Below are positions 34,688 to 45,289 of a DNA stretch of 64,000 nucleotides, piece after piece (within the stretch, counting starts at the first letter, position 1; each line of letters starts with the position of its first letter). Location of the stretch: assembly GCF_029873635.1 (NCBI RefSeq), contig NC_080420.1:54893457-54957456 (forward strand), in the 5' to 3' direction. The notes under the pieces are model-generated. The model searched no databases and had not been told where the DNA came from. It saw nothing but the letters and a program-made list of their open reading frames with translations. The translations under genes and the position numbers were made by a program. Source of the DNA: Malania oleifera (taxonomy: Eukaryota; Streptophyta; Magnoliopsida; Santalales; Ximeniaceae).

Positions 34688-36148
34688 ACGTATATTTCAA
34701 TTAGCAGATTTTCTCAATCATAAGATGCTTAAGTAATGTATATGCTTGGTTTGCAAAAGAAGTTTAATCTTTGTATTTAGCAAATGATATATAAATCAAT
34801 GAATATTACAACAAAGATTTTTATCACATAAACAAATATCTTTTCAAAGGTATGTCAAAATAAATCACACAAGATATTTAAAAATGTTTTGAAAAGATTT
34901 TGCAATCTAAAAACAAATACAAACTTCACAAGATATTGCAATAAATATGTAATACTTAGAAGTTTAATGGAAGTCTTCTTAGGAGAGACTTATTAATAAA
35001 GTCCCCTAAGAATACTTGTGTTGGCTCTCAATAAAAATCGTCACAATCAATCACAACACTTGGGAGAGCAGCCCTTCTCAACACTCAAATCAACTTACAA
35101 ATGATTTTCAGCAATATGGGAAGGTAAGATTGAGTGTATGGAGTTACGAAATGAGTATTATGGATTTTAGGAATTTCAAAAAATTTCTCCTAATCAAGAT
35201 TACTAATCACATGCTAATTATTCCAAATAAGGGGGTATTTATAGACTTCCCCTGAAATATAACCATTAAGGACATGGTTGGAATAATTAGAAAATATTTA
35301 ATGATATTTAATTATATTAACCTTGTTTTAGTGAGTTAACCATGGTAAAAAAATAAGTCCAACCTGAGAGCACCGGTCGATCAGGACAAGTTTGGTCGAC
35401 CCAAGTTCTTGGGGTTCGGTCAACCAGGCAAAAAATGAACTACCCATTCGGTTGACCGAACATGTATGTCCGAGGGCGATTTTCAATATTTGCAAGGTTC
35501 GTCGACTAGGGTCAATATGAACTGAAATGGTAGGTTGACCAGACAGTTGGGTTCCCACACGTGGGAACTCGGTCGACTAGGTTGGTGTAATACAAAAAAT
35601 GATCGGTCGACCAGGCTATGGTCAACTAGTTGACCCGGACCAGATTCGGTCGACCGAGGGGAAAATATACATGAAGGGACGATCGACCGAGTGTGCATAT
35701 TTTGTGCAATTCGGTCCTATTTCATACAAAAAACACCTTATTCAAAAGTATAATATATACATGTGCAATAGTGAGTGTCCTAGGGTCATTTTAGGCCTTT
35801 TTGAGTGCACCGAAAAAATTCGGTGTCGGTCAACCGAACTTCCCTAAGGTCTTTTTATGGTCATTTTGATTTTCAGGAGATGTGTAGGGACCTTGAGTCA
35901 TTCTAAGGTCTTTGAGCTTGTGGTTCCTACATGCATGAAATGCAGATTATTATAGACCTTTTTTTAATTAAATATTACAGACCCGAATAGGAATTACAAC
36001 AATTAAATTATAACTAGGGTCTTCAAGGTCTTCATTTTCCTCTGGGTCTCCGAGCGCCATCATATGATACCACTAAGATAAACCTGCACATCAACTTGGC
36101 AGACGTTAAATACCTAATCAAAATAAGGTATAACCTAGAGGGTCAACA
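33886..36148 (-). mobile_element. Element D 5' LTR
   Basis: TGTTGACC...CCAACA on the minus strand, 2263 bases. Minus-strand TATA CTATAAATA is at 35236-35244. A (TG)n tract is at 34652-34687. The small ORFs inside are LTR sequence. Confidence 0.9.
35370..35850 (-). promoter_or_regulatory. CGGTCGACCG palindrome array, D 5' LTR
   Basis: Same array as at 23745-24260, about a dozen copies (for example 35375, 35393, 35447, 35603, 35647 and 35682), just upstream of the minus-strand TATA. Several copies that are GGTCGACC in one LTR are GGTTGACC or GGTCAACC in the other. Confidence 0.65.
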
Positions 36149-36590
36149 TCTACAAATTGGGTCATCTTGGATAATGGCTCAAGGCTTTACCCCTGAGGAG
36201 TTTTTACCATTGATTATCACAAAAGCTCCTATATATTTTGGTCATCGTCCACAATATCATCAACTAACCTTGCAAGCCCATATTGTACAGAAATTCATCA
36301 CGTATAACATATTGCCTAGGGTTCACATGATCATATTTCCTACCTTGACTATTTTGTGATATGGTGTCTGTTAAAGGGGAAGAAGCTTGATTTACATAGC
36401 CTAATATTAAAATGGATGATTACTAGAGAAGAGGCTAAAAGAGTCATTATTCCATATGGAGGAATACTAAACTTTATTTTTGACTATCTCAGCATTGCCA
36501 CACCACCCACCTTATTCATAAATTGAACCCATTATGATATGTTTTCCTCCACTACAATTTAAAAAATAGGGTACGAAAAATATGAAGGAC
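36149..36590 (+). pseudogene. F ORF, middle part ('putative plant transposon protein'-like)
   Basis: Homologue of the E ORF: HRPQYHQLTLQAHIVQKFIT then YNILPR matches the E block QYRQFSLEAKVVHHLITYN. After a frame change near 36350 come a YFVIWCLLKGKKLDLHSLIL block and RVIIPYGGIL. It is split from its C-terminus (42684-43019) by element L and from its upstream part by element D. Stops and shifts show it is dead. Confidence 0.6.
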
Positions 36591-36595
36591 ATGGT

Positions 36596-37561
36596 TGACT
36601 CACTCGAAAAATGAGCAGCTCGAAAGTTATCCCAAGTATAGGAGTTACATCGTGTAATATTAAGCCCAAGGGCTAGATCGTCTCCTCAGGGAATGCGTTT
36701 TAATTTCAATTTCACGTTCGTCCAATCGAAAACAAAAATGCACTGAACTCGGTTCAGATTCGGGTTTTCAAGATTGTGGAAACTTAAATGAAAACACAAA
36801 TTAAAGTCCTAAAACTAGCACGCACGGAATTAAATAACAATAATAAAAACCCTAATCTACTTAAGAAAACACTAGAGCATACTAACTAAAAATGGAAACT
36901 TTAAACATGGAATTAAAAATACGCAACCACAATCACAATTTAAACACGAAACAAAAAAAACTCTAAACCTAGCATGCAATGAAATTGAGAGCAAAAATGG
37001 AAACTCTAATCTACTCAAGGAAACATTGGGACACGCGTTAATTAAAAATGGCAACCTAGAACATGGAATTAAAAACACACAATGGAAACTAAATTAGACA
37101 CACACTAAAAAAAAAAGCAAACCTACTAAAAATCGAACCTTTAGCACAATTAAGAGATCAAATCAAGACTCACAATTTAAATGTAAACATGAACTCAACG
37201 GAAATTTAAAAGACATAAACAATAATGGAACACAAAAGCTCTTCTGGAGCCCGTATCTCACAAAGCTCAAAACACAAAAGTTGTAGATGATCCTTTCCTA
37301 TTTCTTTAGAAATTTGAATCGTCTCAATCGAAGTTCAGACAGAAAAGTTATGCATGAAATACGAACAGGTGTCGGTTTTGGTTCCCGGGAATTTTCCTGC
37401 GACAAAAAATTACCAAAACTTCATAAATTGTGCAATAAAGTTCAAGAATGATGATTTTGGCACATTATTAAAATATTGGACAATTTTGGACATTTAATTA
37501 AAAATATAAACCGTAAAGCCCGGGTTAAGATGCCCAATTACGCAGTTTCAGCGCGTAATCA
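36596..37561 (-). mobile_element. Element L 3' LTR (internally deleted)
   Basis: It aligns with both ends of 41051-42678 but lacks about 735 bases that correspond to about 41622-42355, including the TATA region. It also has about 68 extra bases near 37151-37218. As the 3' LTR templates U3 for new copies, this LTR would be promoter-poor. Confidence 0.88.
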
Positions 37562-37574
37562 CACCCCCCCAACT
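37562..37574 (-). promoter_or_regulatory. Polypurine tract (L)
   Basis: On the minus strand GTTGGGGGGGTG directly precedes TGATTACG. Same arrangement as B at 20218-20237. Confidence 0.88.
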
Positions 37575-39050
37575 AACGTTTTGCTAGTCTCTAGCAAATG
37601 ACGTGAATGAATTTCAGGGTGATGCGTACAACTACAAACTCCAATAATCATGAAATCAATGTACATGCAACAATATTATACCACTTCACATACAAGAACA
37701 TAACTGAATTTCACACAAGCTCGTTCATATTCAGTATACACAACTCCAAAGCACGTCACTCATGCAAGTTTCATTGTTATATGTGATTTGAGAGCAGTAT
37801 ACTCACATGAAGTTAATCAGTGGCACATTCAGAGTTAATGCAATCATATAAGTTCGAGTATAAACAGGTAAACTCTCGAGGTGTGTGTGATGTGTGTGAC
37901 TCAGTACACCTAGGACGCCAGTGGACACCTACAAAACGGTCGCTTTGACTCGGCCTAACTGGTATACCCTCAAAAACACTCAAAGAAAATGGGTTCACTC
38001 ATCATATATAAGGAGGAGTGTCGCGATCAAACATCCCACATATTAAAAGGAACAACGCTAAGTATATGGAGTGAACTAGTCAGGAAAGGATCTAGCCTAT
38101 CTATGAGGTGTCGGGTCCTTCACCCTAGCATCTTCTCACCTACTCGCCATATCCAGCTGAAACCACCCTAGATCAACTTACTCACAAACTTGTTGTGAAT
38201 ACATTTGAGGCATTAACTGGTTGAAGCATCTTCATACGTGGAAAATATGTGTCGTCCTTGACTTTTTGTGATATGTATTTGGGCCGGCATTGACATTTCA
38301 TTTCATGCGCATGTGTATTGCTTATTCTTTATTTTGCTCATTCTTCATTTTCTGTCTTTTCTTGATCAATAAGGACAATATAACACTTCTTTTGTAATCT
38401 TCATACCATCAATGAGAATTGAGCTTGAATAGGAGTTCATGAACTAAGTTTATCTCTAGGGGTGGTTCAGCCTTCACATCTTGAGTAGGTTACAAGACCT
38501 AGGTTTCTATCTCCCCACTAGGTGTCACCTCTAGGCTAGCAAATCAAAAACAGAGACTAGTGTACAAGGAATCATCCAGAAAAAGAGAATTGAGTTCTGT
38601 GAACTCTGATTTAATATTAACGCTCAAAAGGACAATAAATAACTCAAGGATATCTCACAAGGTGTCATAGTCGCCATGGGTGTTCTCTTAATGCTCACAG
38701 GAAACCCTAAGTGCAATGAATCACGTGAATGTGTTTATTCAGCCTCGTGAGATGCTGTATAAATACAGGAAATTATATAGTCAAATTAACACGAATGTAC
38801 TATCAATCGATTCTTCAAGGAGTCATAAAATCATATAAATAGAAACTATGCATGATTGACTCAAGTGTATCATTCGTAAGTTATACTCAAGTATGTGAAG
38901 GATATACAAAGTGTTAAGCATGACATAGTGCAATGTAATTCCTCAGTACTCCTCCTTTCTTTCTCTCTTTTTGATTTTTTTGATTTTTTGATTTTTTTTT
39001 TGTTTTTAAAACCCAGTACGTGTACATGCACAGTGTCACATGCAAATGCT
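37575..39050 (-). other. Conserved non-coding 3' region of L
   Basis: No credible ORF. Long blocks are shared with B 18730-20217 (for example the GGATATGGCGAGTAGGTGAG block). A poly-T/A-rich stretch lies near 38960-39010. Confidence 0.7.
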
Positions 39051-39085
39051 CATCCCCCCCAACTAAAGTGGAACATTGTCCTTAA
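39051..39085 (-). promoter_or_regulatory. Internal G tract (central polypurine-like), L
   Basis: On the minus strand AAGGACAATGTTCCACTTTA then GTTGGGGGGG, matching the ACAATG...TTTTAGTTTTGGGG block of B at 18690-18727. It could prime a second plus strand. The function is inferred. Confidence 0.5.
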
Positions 39086-40916
39086 TGTGAAAGCATAAGG
39101 GAAATAGAAAATACTGTGCACGGAAAAAGTAAAGCATACCTGAGTGGCGAAATAACAAAAATTGAACTACGAGAAAATGGTCCTGAAAACTAACTAAAAA
39201 TAAAATAAGATAAAATAAAAGGAAAATAAAGGAAAGAAAAACATCACAATTGTCTGGCGGAGGCTCAGGAGGAATTTCGTCTGGTGGCCGCAGGTCTATA
39301 AATTGCATTGGCGGTTCTCCAAATTTGAGCCGCCACAATCGATCAGTCGTCATACCTGCACAAAAATCAGCCTCAAATGAATAAATGTGTGTCAAAATAC
39401 CAAACAATACATGTGCAGGTTGACCCTCGTGTGTGCACAAGAAAGGGTCTTTATTCAACATCGTGTCTAGGAAATTTGCTTCTTTACGAACTAATGTGTG
39501 GTAGGAAGTTATTGGAATAATTACCTGCAGTTCTTCAAAAGCATTAACATTAAAGGTTTTACCTAGTTCTTTGAAAATTATATGCTCACTAGACTGGTCA
39601 TCCTCTTTATCGAGTGTACATATCATCATACCACTGCAGGAGTCTACCTCCACACTAGGCTCCTTAACATCTGATTCAGGCGAGAGTGACGGTTTCACGA
39701 TTTCTGAGCTCGAAGTATGAGGTACCACAGGTTGGTACTCCGTATGAGTGTCAGTATCCTCATCAACTAACTGTTCCGCTTTTGGGTTCACTTCTTCTGA
39801 TTTTTCTTTGAATTCATCTACTTCAGCCGTAACTTTCAGTTCTAAGAAAACTATTTGTCAGGCGATGAGCATCTCACGTTGGGGAAATTCTTTCTTGCTT
39901 CTCGAAGTAGTGGTGGCCTCTGCTATCTCAAGAGAAATATCATGTATTTGTTGGTGTGGCTGCTGGTACTCTTGAGGACTAGGCTGAGGTTCCACGGGCA
40001 ATTCTTCATTTTCTAAGATGTTCAACTGCGTGCTTATCGCATTAATGGTGTCCCGCAATTCATTATTATGATCGACTTGAGTTTGCATGAACTGCTGGAG
40101 CATGTTCACCATCTGAGTTATGCTATCCTCCGAAAATTCTGATGGCATACAACTCTGAGGGATCTATTGTGGCTGGTAATGAGGTGGAGGAATATCTAGG
40201 TATTTTGGTGGTTCATATGCATCACCATCACTAATTATGCTGATAGGGTGTGCAGTCATGGGTGCCTGAGTGCATCGTGTATTGCACTGTGGGACATTGT
40301 CAGCTAAGTAATCAAAGAATGATAATATCTGATCGGGATCCTCGCTGACGGGCTGTCCATTAGACATAATCTGGACAAAACACTTGCAATCAGAGGTAAG
40401 AGCAGTATAAAAATAATCAGCTAACCTCCATGAGTCAAACCTATGATGTGGACAAGTGCTTAGTAAATCCTTGAATCGCTCCCAGCAAGCCTAAAATGTC
40501 TCGTCATATTGCTGCACAAAATTAAGAATCTGTTCTTGTAGAAATTGAGTTTTCTGTGAGGGACAAAATGCATGCAGGAATTCATGCTCCATATCAACCC
40601 AATTAATGATGGAGTGAGGTCTCAAGGAATGAAACCAGATCAGTGCCCTATTCTGGAAAGTAGCAAGAAATAAATTCAGTCCAGTAGATTCGTCAGTTCT
40701 AGCATGAGAGAAAAACATGTTGCAAGTTAACTCAAACTCTGCTAGGTGCTGATAAGGGCACTCAGATTCCGTCCCGTAAAACTCGGGTAGCAACGACATT
40801 CTCCCGCGCTGCATCATAAAATTAAGCTCATCATAAGGCAAAATAGTGGAAAAGGATGCAGTGGCATATTCAAGCTGCAAAAAATCTATTATCGTGCGTG
40901 GTGCAGGTGCAGCCAT
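39063..40916 (-). pseudogene. gag: Element L gag (one frame, three stops)
   Basis: Athila-type gag. It starts at 40916 (MAAPAPRTIIDFLQ), 110 bases after the primer site. The whole 618-codon frame is free of frameshifts and is broken only by stops at 40491 (TAG), 40164 (TAG) and 39858 (TGA). Features in order: the PEFYGTESECPYQHL and FELTCNMFF block, WERFKDLLSTCPHHRF (the conserved core), a DPDQILSFFDYLADN block, a Gln/Pro-rich linker and an acidic C-terminus with FIDLRPPDEIPPEPPPDN, where B's gag ends. The last about 60 residues past that point are hydrophobic and may be readthrough. It is the best-preserved coding frame in the window. Confidence 0.85.
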
Positions 40917-41026
40917 TTTTCAAAACTCAAAAATTTTTTTTGTTTTTGTTTTCTATATTTTTTTTCTTTTTCGTAAAACTAACAAAAATGAAGGGAAAAA
41001 CGCAAATTTGAGACTAAGACCGACAT

Positions 41027-41044
41027 TCCCCGGCAACGGCGCCA
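41027..41044 (-). promoter_or_regulatory. Primer binding site, tRNA-Asp (L, perfect)
   Basis: On the minus strand TGGCGCCGTTGCCGGGGA, the full complement of the 3' 18 bases of plant tRNA-Asp(GTC), six bases from the LTR. Confidence 0.95.
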
Positions 41045-41050
41045 AAAACT

Positions 41051-42678
41051 TGACTCACTCGAAAAATGAGCAGCTCGAAAGTTATCCCAAGTATAGGAGT
41101 TACATCGTGTAATATTAAGCCCAAGGGCTAGATCGTCTCCTCAGGGAATGCGTTTTAATTTCAATTTCACGTTCGTCCAATCGAAAACAAAAATGCACTG
41201 AACTCGGTTCAGATTCGGGTTTTCAAGATTGTGGAAACTTAAATGAAAACACAAATTAAAGTCCTAAAACTAGCACGCACGGAATTAAATAACAATAATA
41301 AAAACCCTAATCTACTTAAGAAAACACTAGAGCATACTAACTAAAAATGGAAACTTTAAACATGGAATTAAAAATACGCAACCACAATCACAATTTAAAC
41401 ACGAAACAAACAAAACTCTAAACCTAGCATGCAATGAAATTGAGAGCAAAAACGGAAACTCTAATCTACTTAAGGAAACATTGGGACACGCTTTAATTAA
41501 AAATAGCAACCTAGAACATGGAATTAAAAACACACAATGGAAACTAAATTAGACACACACTAATAAAAAACCAAACCTACTAAAAATCGAACCTTTAGCA
41601 CAATAAACAATAACGGAACACAATAAAAACACAACCTTTACTAATCATAGACCCTAACTAAATCAAATTTCGGAAAAAAAATATCTGAATTTAATTAAGA
41701 ATGTTAAATTAAAATAACTATCAATTAGATAAACAAAGAGATTAATTTAACAATAATGAAATACTCAACATTACTCAACTTAAACAAAAAGAAAGAAAAC
41801 TCCAATAACATTAAAAAAAAACTAAACTTTCTTCAATAGTCCAAGATTCAAAGAAAATTAAATAAAAGAAAGAAAGAAAGGAAAAGAGAGAGAGAGAAAC
41901 AAATCCACGGAGTCGTGAAGTTGCTGCTGCGCTTTGGTGGTCCTGCTATGGAGTCGGCTAGTGTTCTGCTGTGCTTGGGGACTGCTGAAGATGGTGGAGG
42001 AGGCTGGCCGTACTGCAAGAGAGCAGAGGAGGCCAAGAGAAACAGAGGAAAGGGGGAGAGTGAGGGAGGAAAGACAAAGGGAAGGAAGAGAGACAAGGGG
42101 AGAGAAGCAGAATTGAAAAAAACAAACTAAAGAAGAAGAAGAAGAAGAAGAAGAAGACGAAGAAGAAGAAGAAGGAGAAGAGGAGAATGGGGAGGCATGG
42201 GGGCTGCCTACCTAGGGGTAAGAAATAGAGGAGCTTAAATAGGAGGCATTGGGTGCCCTAGACCCGGATGGAAAGGATTGACTCGGATGGGAAAGGGTTG
42301 ACCCGTCAACTTGATTTTTTTTATTTTTTTCATTCTCTATTCATCGCAAATTCTACTCTTCTGGAGCCCGTATCTCACAAAGCTCAAAACACAAAAGTTG
42401 TAGATGATCCTTTCCTATTTCTCCAGAAATTTGAATCGTCTCAATCGGAGTTTGGACAGAAAAGTTATTCATGAAATATGAACAGGTGTCGGTTTTGGTT
42501 CCCGGGAATTTTCTTGCGACAAAAAATTACCAAAACTTCATAAATTGTGCAATAAAGTTCAAGAATGATGATTTTGGCACATTATTAAAATATTGGATAA
42601 TTTTTGATATTTAATTAAAAATATAAACTGTAAAGCCCGAGTTAAGATGCCCAATTACGCAGTTTCGGTGCGTAATCA
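41051..42678 (-). mobile_element. Element L 5' LTR
   Basis: TG...CA, 1628 bases. A minus-strand TATA-like CTATTTAAG lies near 42230-42240, with purine-rich (AAG)n at 42130-42180 (CTT on the transcribed sense). The short plus-strand ORFs at 41915-42130 lie over this purine-rich stretch and are not genes. Confidence 0.9.
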
Positions 42679-42683
42679 ATGGT

Positions 42684-43019
42684 TGGTTGCCAAAGAGTAC
42701 AAAGGGCCATAAAGAATCTCAACAAGCACCAGCACCATAGCAAGATGCACCAACATCAGATGATGCCCCCTTATGGTTTTTATCTTATCAGCAGTAGCTG
42801 ACTGACTTTCGTGGTGAAGTGCGTACTGGTTTCAGTTCGCTTCAGTCGTGTTATACTTCCCTTGACCAGTGTCTTGGATGCATTAAGAGCTACATGGCAA
42901 GATCAACTTCATTATGTGGTTTAGCACCAATGGAAACGAGCTCTAGAAATGATGTTGATGATGATGATGATGATGATGATGAGGAAGGCATAGAATCAGA
43001 TGATGGCAATGGAGATTAG
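42684..43019 (+). pseudogene. F ORF, C-terminal part
   Basis: It continues the F ORF after element L. The end MRTGFSSLQSCYTSLDQCLG resembles the coiled-coil-like tail of the E ORF and closes with an Asp run from (GAT)n at 42953-42982, then EEGIESDDGNGD and a stop at 43017. Two earlier stops are in frame. Confidence 0.55.
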
Positions 43020-43502
43020 CTTTGTTTTATCTCTGATCTTTTAAAACAATTTGAGTTGTAATATTTAAGTCGATTACAGCTCTTCACACTACTTTCTTGT
43101 TTTCTCTTTGCTTATCTTGGATATGACTACTTTCATGCTAGAATTTGTTTCTCTTGAATATCTTTTGCATGATGTATGATGTATATCAGGAATGCATATT
43201 TTGATGAATGTTTGACTTGAAAAATTGCATGCTGACTTATGGACTATACTAATGAATTGAACTTTGATTTTAGGTCCTATATCTACACGTTCATTCTTTT
43301 ATGGTTACCGTTTTTATTGATGTCAAAAGGGGGAGAAATATTGGCAAAATGAGAATAGCATAAGTAATTGATATTAAGCATGTATAGCAAAATGAGAAGA
43401 ACATGAGAAGTAATAGCATGCTGATATTGAGCATGTGTACATCATAATGTTTGAATGTTTGAGTTTTGATCATATATTCAGGGGGAGTTATACTCATTAC
43501 CC
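43020..43502 (+). other. F 3' non-coding region
   Basis: AT-rich, no gene. It contains CAAAAGGGGGAGAAA (about 43324-43338), which looks like a Sirevirus-type polypurine tract, and further AGGGGGAG motifs near 43480 and 43801. An LTR after it could not be delimited. Confidence 0.45.
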
Positions 43503-43720
43503 TCAGAATATGAGTATTGAAATCATGATATATATTGAAAATTCTAAATGCTTGAATGATATGAGTATTGAAAGCATGATATATATTGAAAATTCTAAAT
43601 GATTGAATGATATGAGTATTCAAAGCATGATATATATTGAAAATTCTAAATGCTTGAATGATATAATTATTGAAAACATGACATATATTGAAAATTTTGA
43701 ATGCTTAAAATTGCTTTTAT
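43503..43720. repeat. 51-base tandem repeat, about four copies
   Basis: Unit ATGAGTATTGAAAGCATGAT then ATATATTGAAAATTCTAAAT then GCTTGAATGAT. Copies start near 43510, 43561, 43612 and 43663. The period is a multiple of three, which produces chance repeat ORFs on the minus strand. Confidence 0.85.
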
Positions 43721-43879
43721 ATGAATGATGAAAGCATGATATTCTGAACTCTTGTAATATTTTGATGAGTGTATGACTTGTTAAGGATATGCTTATTGTA
43801 AGGGGGAGCTTTTTTAAGGCTTTGATGGGGATCAATAACCTTTGCCATTGTCCTTCACCGACATGGTGACACGTGGACG

Positions 43880-45148
43880 ACCCCCAGATGTCTATAATGG
43901 TTGGTAGTTTTGTCAGGAACACATGGAAGTATCTTGAATAATTTTAGCATTAGAAGACCCAAGTGATGTGCCATTGCAAGTCCAAGCTTAAGACCCCCAT
44001 AAGTCCCACACAAATCCATTGGGCCCACACAGATCCTCTAGGCCCCACATAGATTGGTCCTCCCTTTTGACTTTGTTTTATATTTAATTTATAACCTTGC
44101 AAGACAACTTGCTTGCATGTGCAGTGTCTTGTAAGTTGTGACCATATTTATTGTGTCTTGTAAGTTGGTATGTTGTAAGTTGTGAGACTAAAGATTGTCT
44201 CGCATGCTTGTATGGGAAGTGCAAGTGAGTTTAGTGTCTTATCTCCTTGTATAAGTCTGTATATTTCCATTGTAATAGATGGAGAGAAGAAGCTAAGTTT
44301 TTGAATATAATATATCAAAGGAATTCCCTTTTGAAGCTTGTTAAGCTTTGTTTTGATCCTTGAGATTGAGTGGCGAAAAGCTACGACATTCTCCTCAGAG
44401 ATCAGGTGGTTTGATACCACTAGTTATCTAGCACTTCTCCACCATATCTTACCTTTTTCATGCCATTTCATACACATACAACAACAACACCTTCACTTAT
44501 TCAAAGTCATTTCAAGGATTTTTTTGTTGTGATTCGGATTCGTGGTGAATAATAGTGAGTTGTCCAATGATTTCCCATGGTAATATTATTCTTAGCCCAC
44601 CCTTAAATTGCTTGAGAACCTTTACTTAAATTTCCCTAAACCTTGATTGATAAATTACGTTGAATCCCAACATATTCCTTCAAACCCATAAGAGATCAAG
44701 TGACTAACCACGATAGATTAGTCGATTGACCTTCTACTACTCTTGATATTTTTTTCTAAATCTTAGACAGTCAATTGAGGTCATTAAATCAGTTAACTGA
44801 CCCTATACTGTCATTCCAGTATTCAATCTACAAATTCTGCAGGCGATTGACCTTTAATACACTTATTTGCTTGTCAATTGTGGGGATATTGTTGTGACAA
44901 CATAGACTTATATTCTTGAATGATTGAATAGCGTTTTCATAGCATATTACTTGAGTCCTTGTGAAAGAACCTTTGAGATTGGATAACAAATCAAATTATA
45001 TACCTTTTCAAAATCCTTGGACATGAAATATAACATGATTTATTTTGTTTAACTTTGATTGGTTCAATTCTTAGTTTAAAGTGTTTCTTATGTATGTGTT
45101 AATTGAGGGTTAAAACCGTAGGACTAGGTCACTTTACCCCATCCTACA
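43880..45148 (+). mobile_element. Element G: probable 5' LTR and flank (start not fixed)
   Basis: No gene. The end CATCCTACA at 45148 sits five bases before a Met-type primer site, so an LTR ends here. The start could not be located and no partner LTR remains in the window. Short W-box-like and CAACAACAAC sequences are present. Confidence 0.5.
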
Positions 45149-45153
45149 TCATC

Positions 45154-45167
45154 TTGGTATTGGAGCC
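45154..45167 (+). promoter_or_regulatory. Primer binding site, degraded initiator tRNA-Met type (G)
   Basis: TTGGTATTGGAGCC differs at two positions from TTGGTATCAGAGCC. Confidence 0.7.
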
Positions 45168-45289
45168 TACATTAGAGCCTAGGTTTAGTTGGGCTGAACC
45201 CTCAAGCCCCTATTCTTCTTTGGCTGAATTAATCTCCCAAAAATTCTATTCCCTAGTTGTGAGTTAGCTGCCCTTGTGGTTATGTTTTG

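Larger units (their letters stand above)
22277..36148 (-). mobile_element. Element D: non-autonomous, gag-only Sirevirus-like (Ty1/copia) element, interrupted by E
   Basis: The ends are TGTTG...CAACA and the flanks are TCCAC (22272-22276) and TCTAC (36149-36153), one C/T difference. It reads on the minus strand: 5' LTR 33886-36148, Met primer site 33872-33883, copia-type gag, about 3.1 kb of non-coding DNA, polypurine tract 29293-29307, then the 3' LTR split into 29193-29292 and 22277-24280 by element E. No integrase or RT motif is visible in any frame, so this copy is gag-only. Confidence 0.85.
36596..42678 (-). mobile_element. Element L: non-autonomous, gag-only Athila-like LTR element (youngest)
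   Basis: The ends are TGATTACG...GAGTGAGTCA and the target duplication ATGGT is perfect (36591-36595 and 42679-42683). It reads on the minus strand: 5' LTR 41051-42678, perfect tRNA-Asp primer site, a single-frame gag, 1.5 kb of non-coding DNA bounded by two G tracts, 3' LTR 36596-37561. No protease, RT, RNase H or integrase is present. The two LTRs differ by only a handful of bases where they align, so it inserted recently. Confidence 0.94.

Noticed and set aside
41027-41044. tRNA-Asp-like sequence
   Set aside because: Only 18 bases match, next to an LTR end; it is a primer binding site, not a tRNA gene.
42268-42474. 68-residue ORF
   Set aside because: Lies within the L 5' LTR in antisense; not conserved in the partner LTR.
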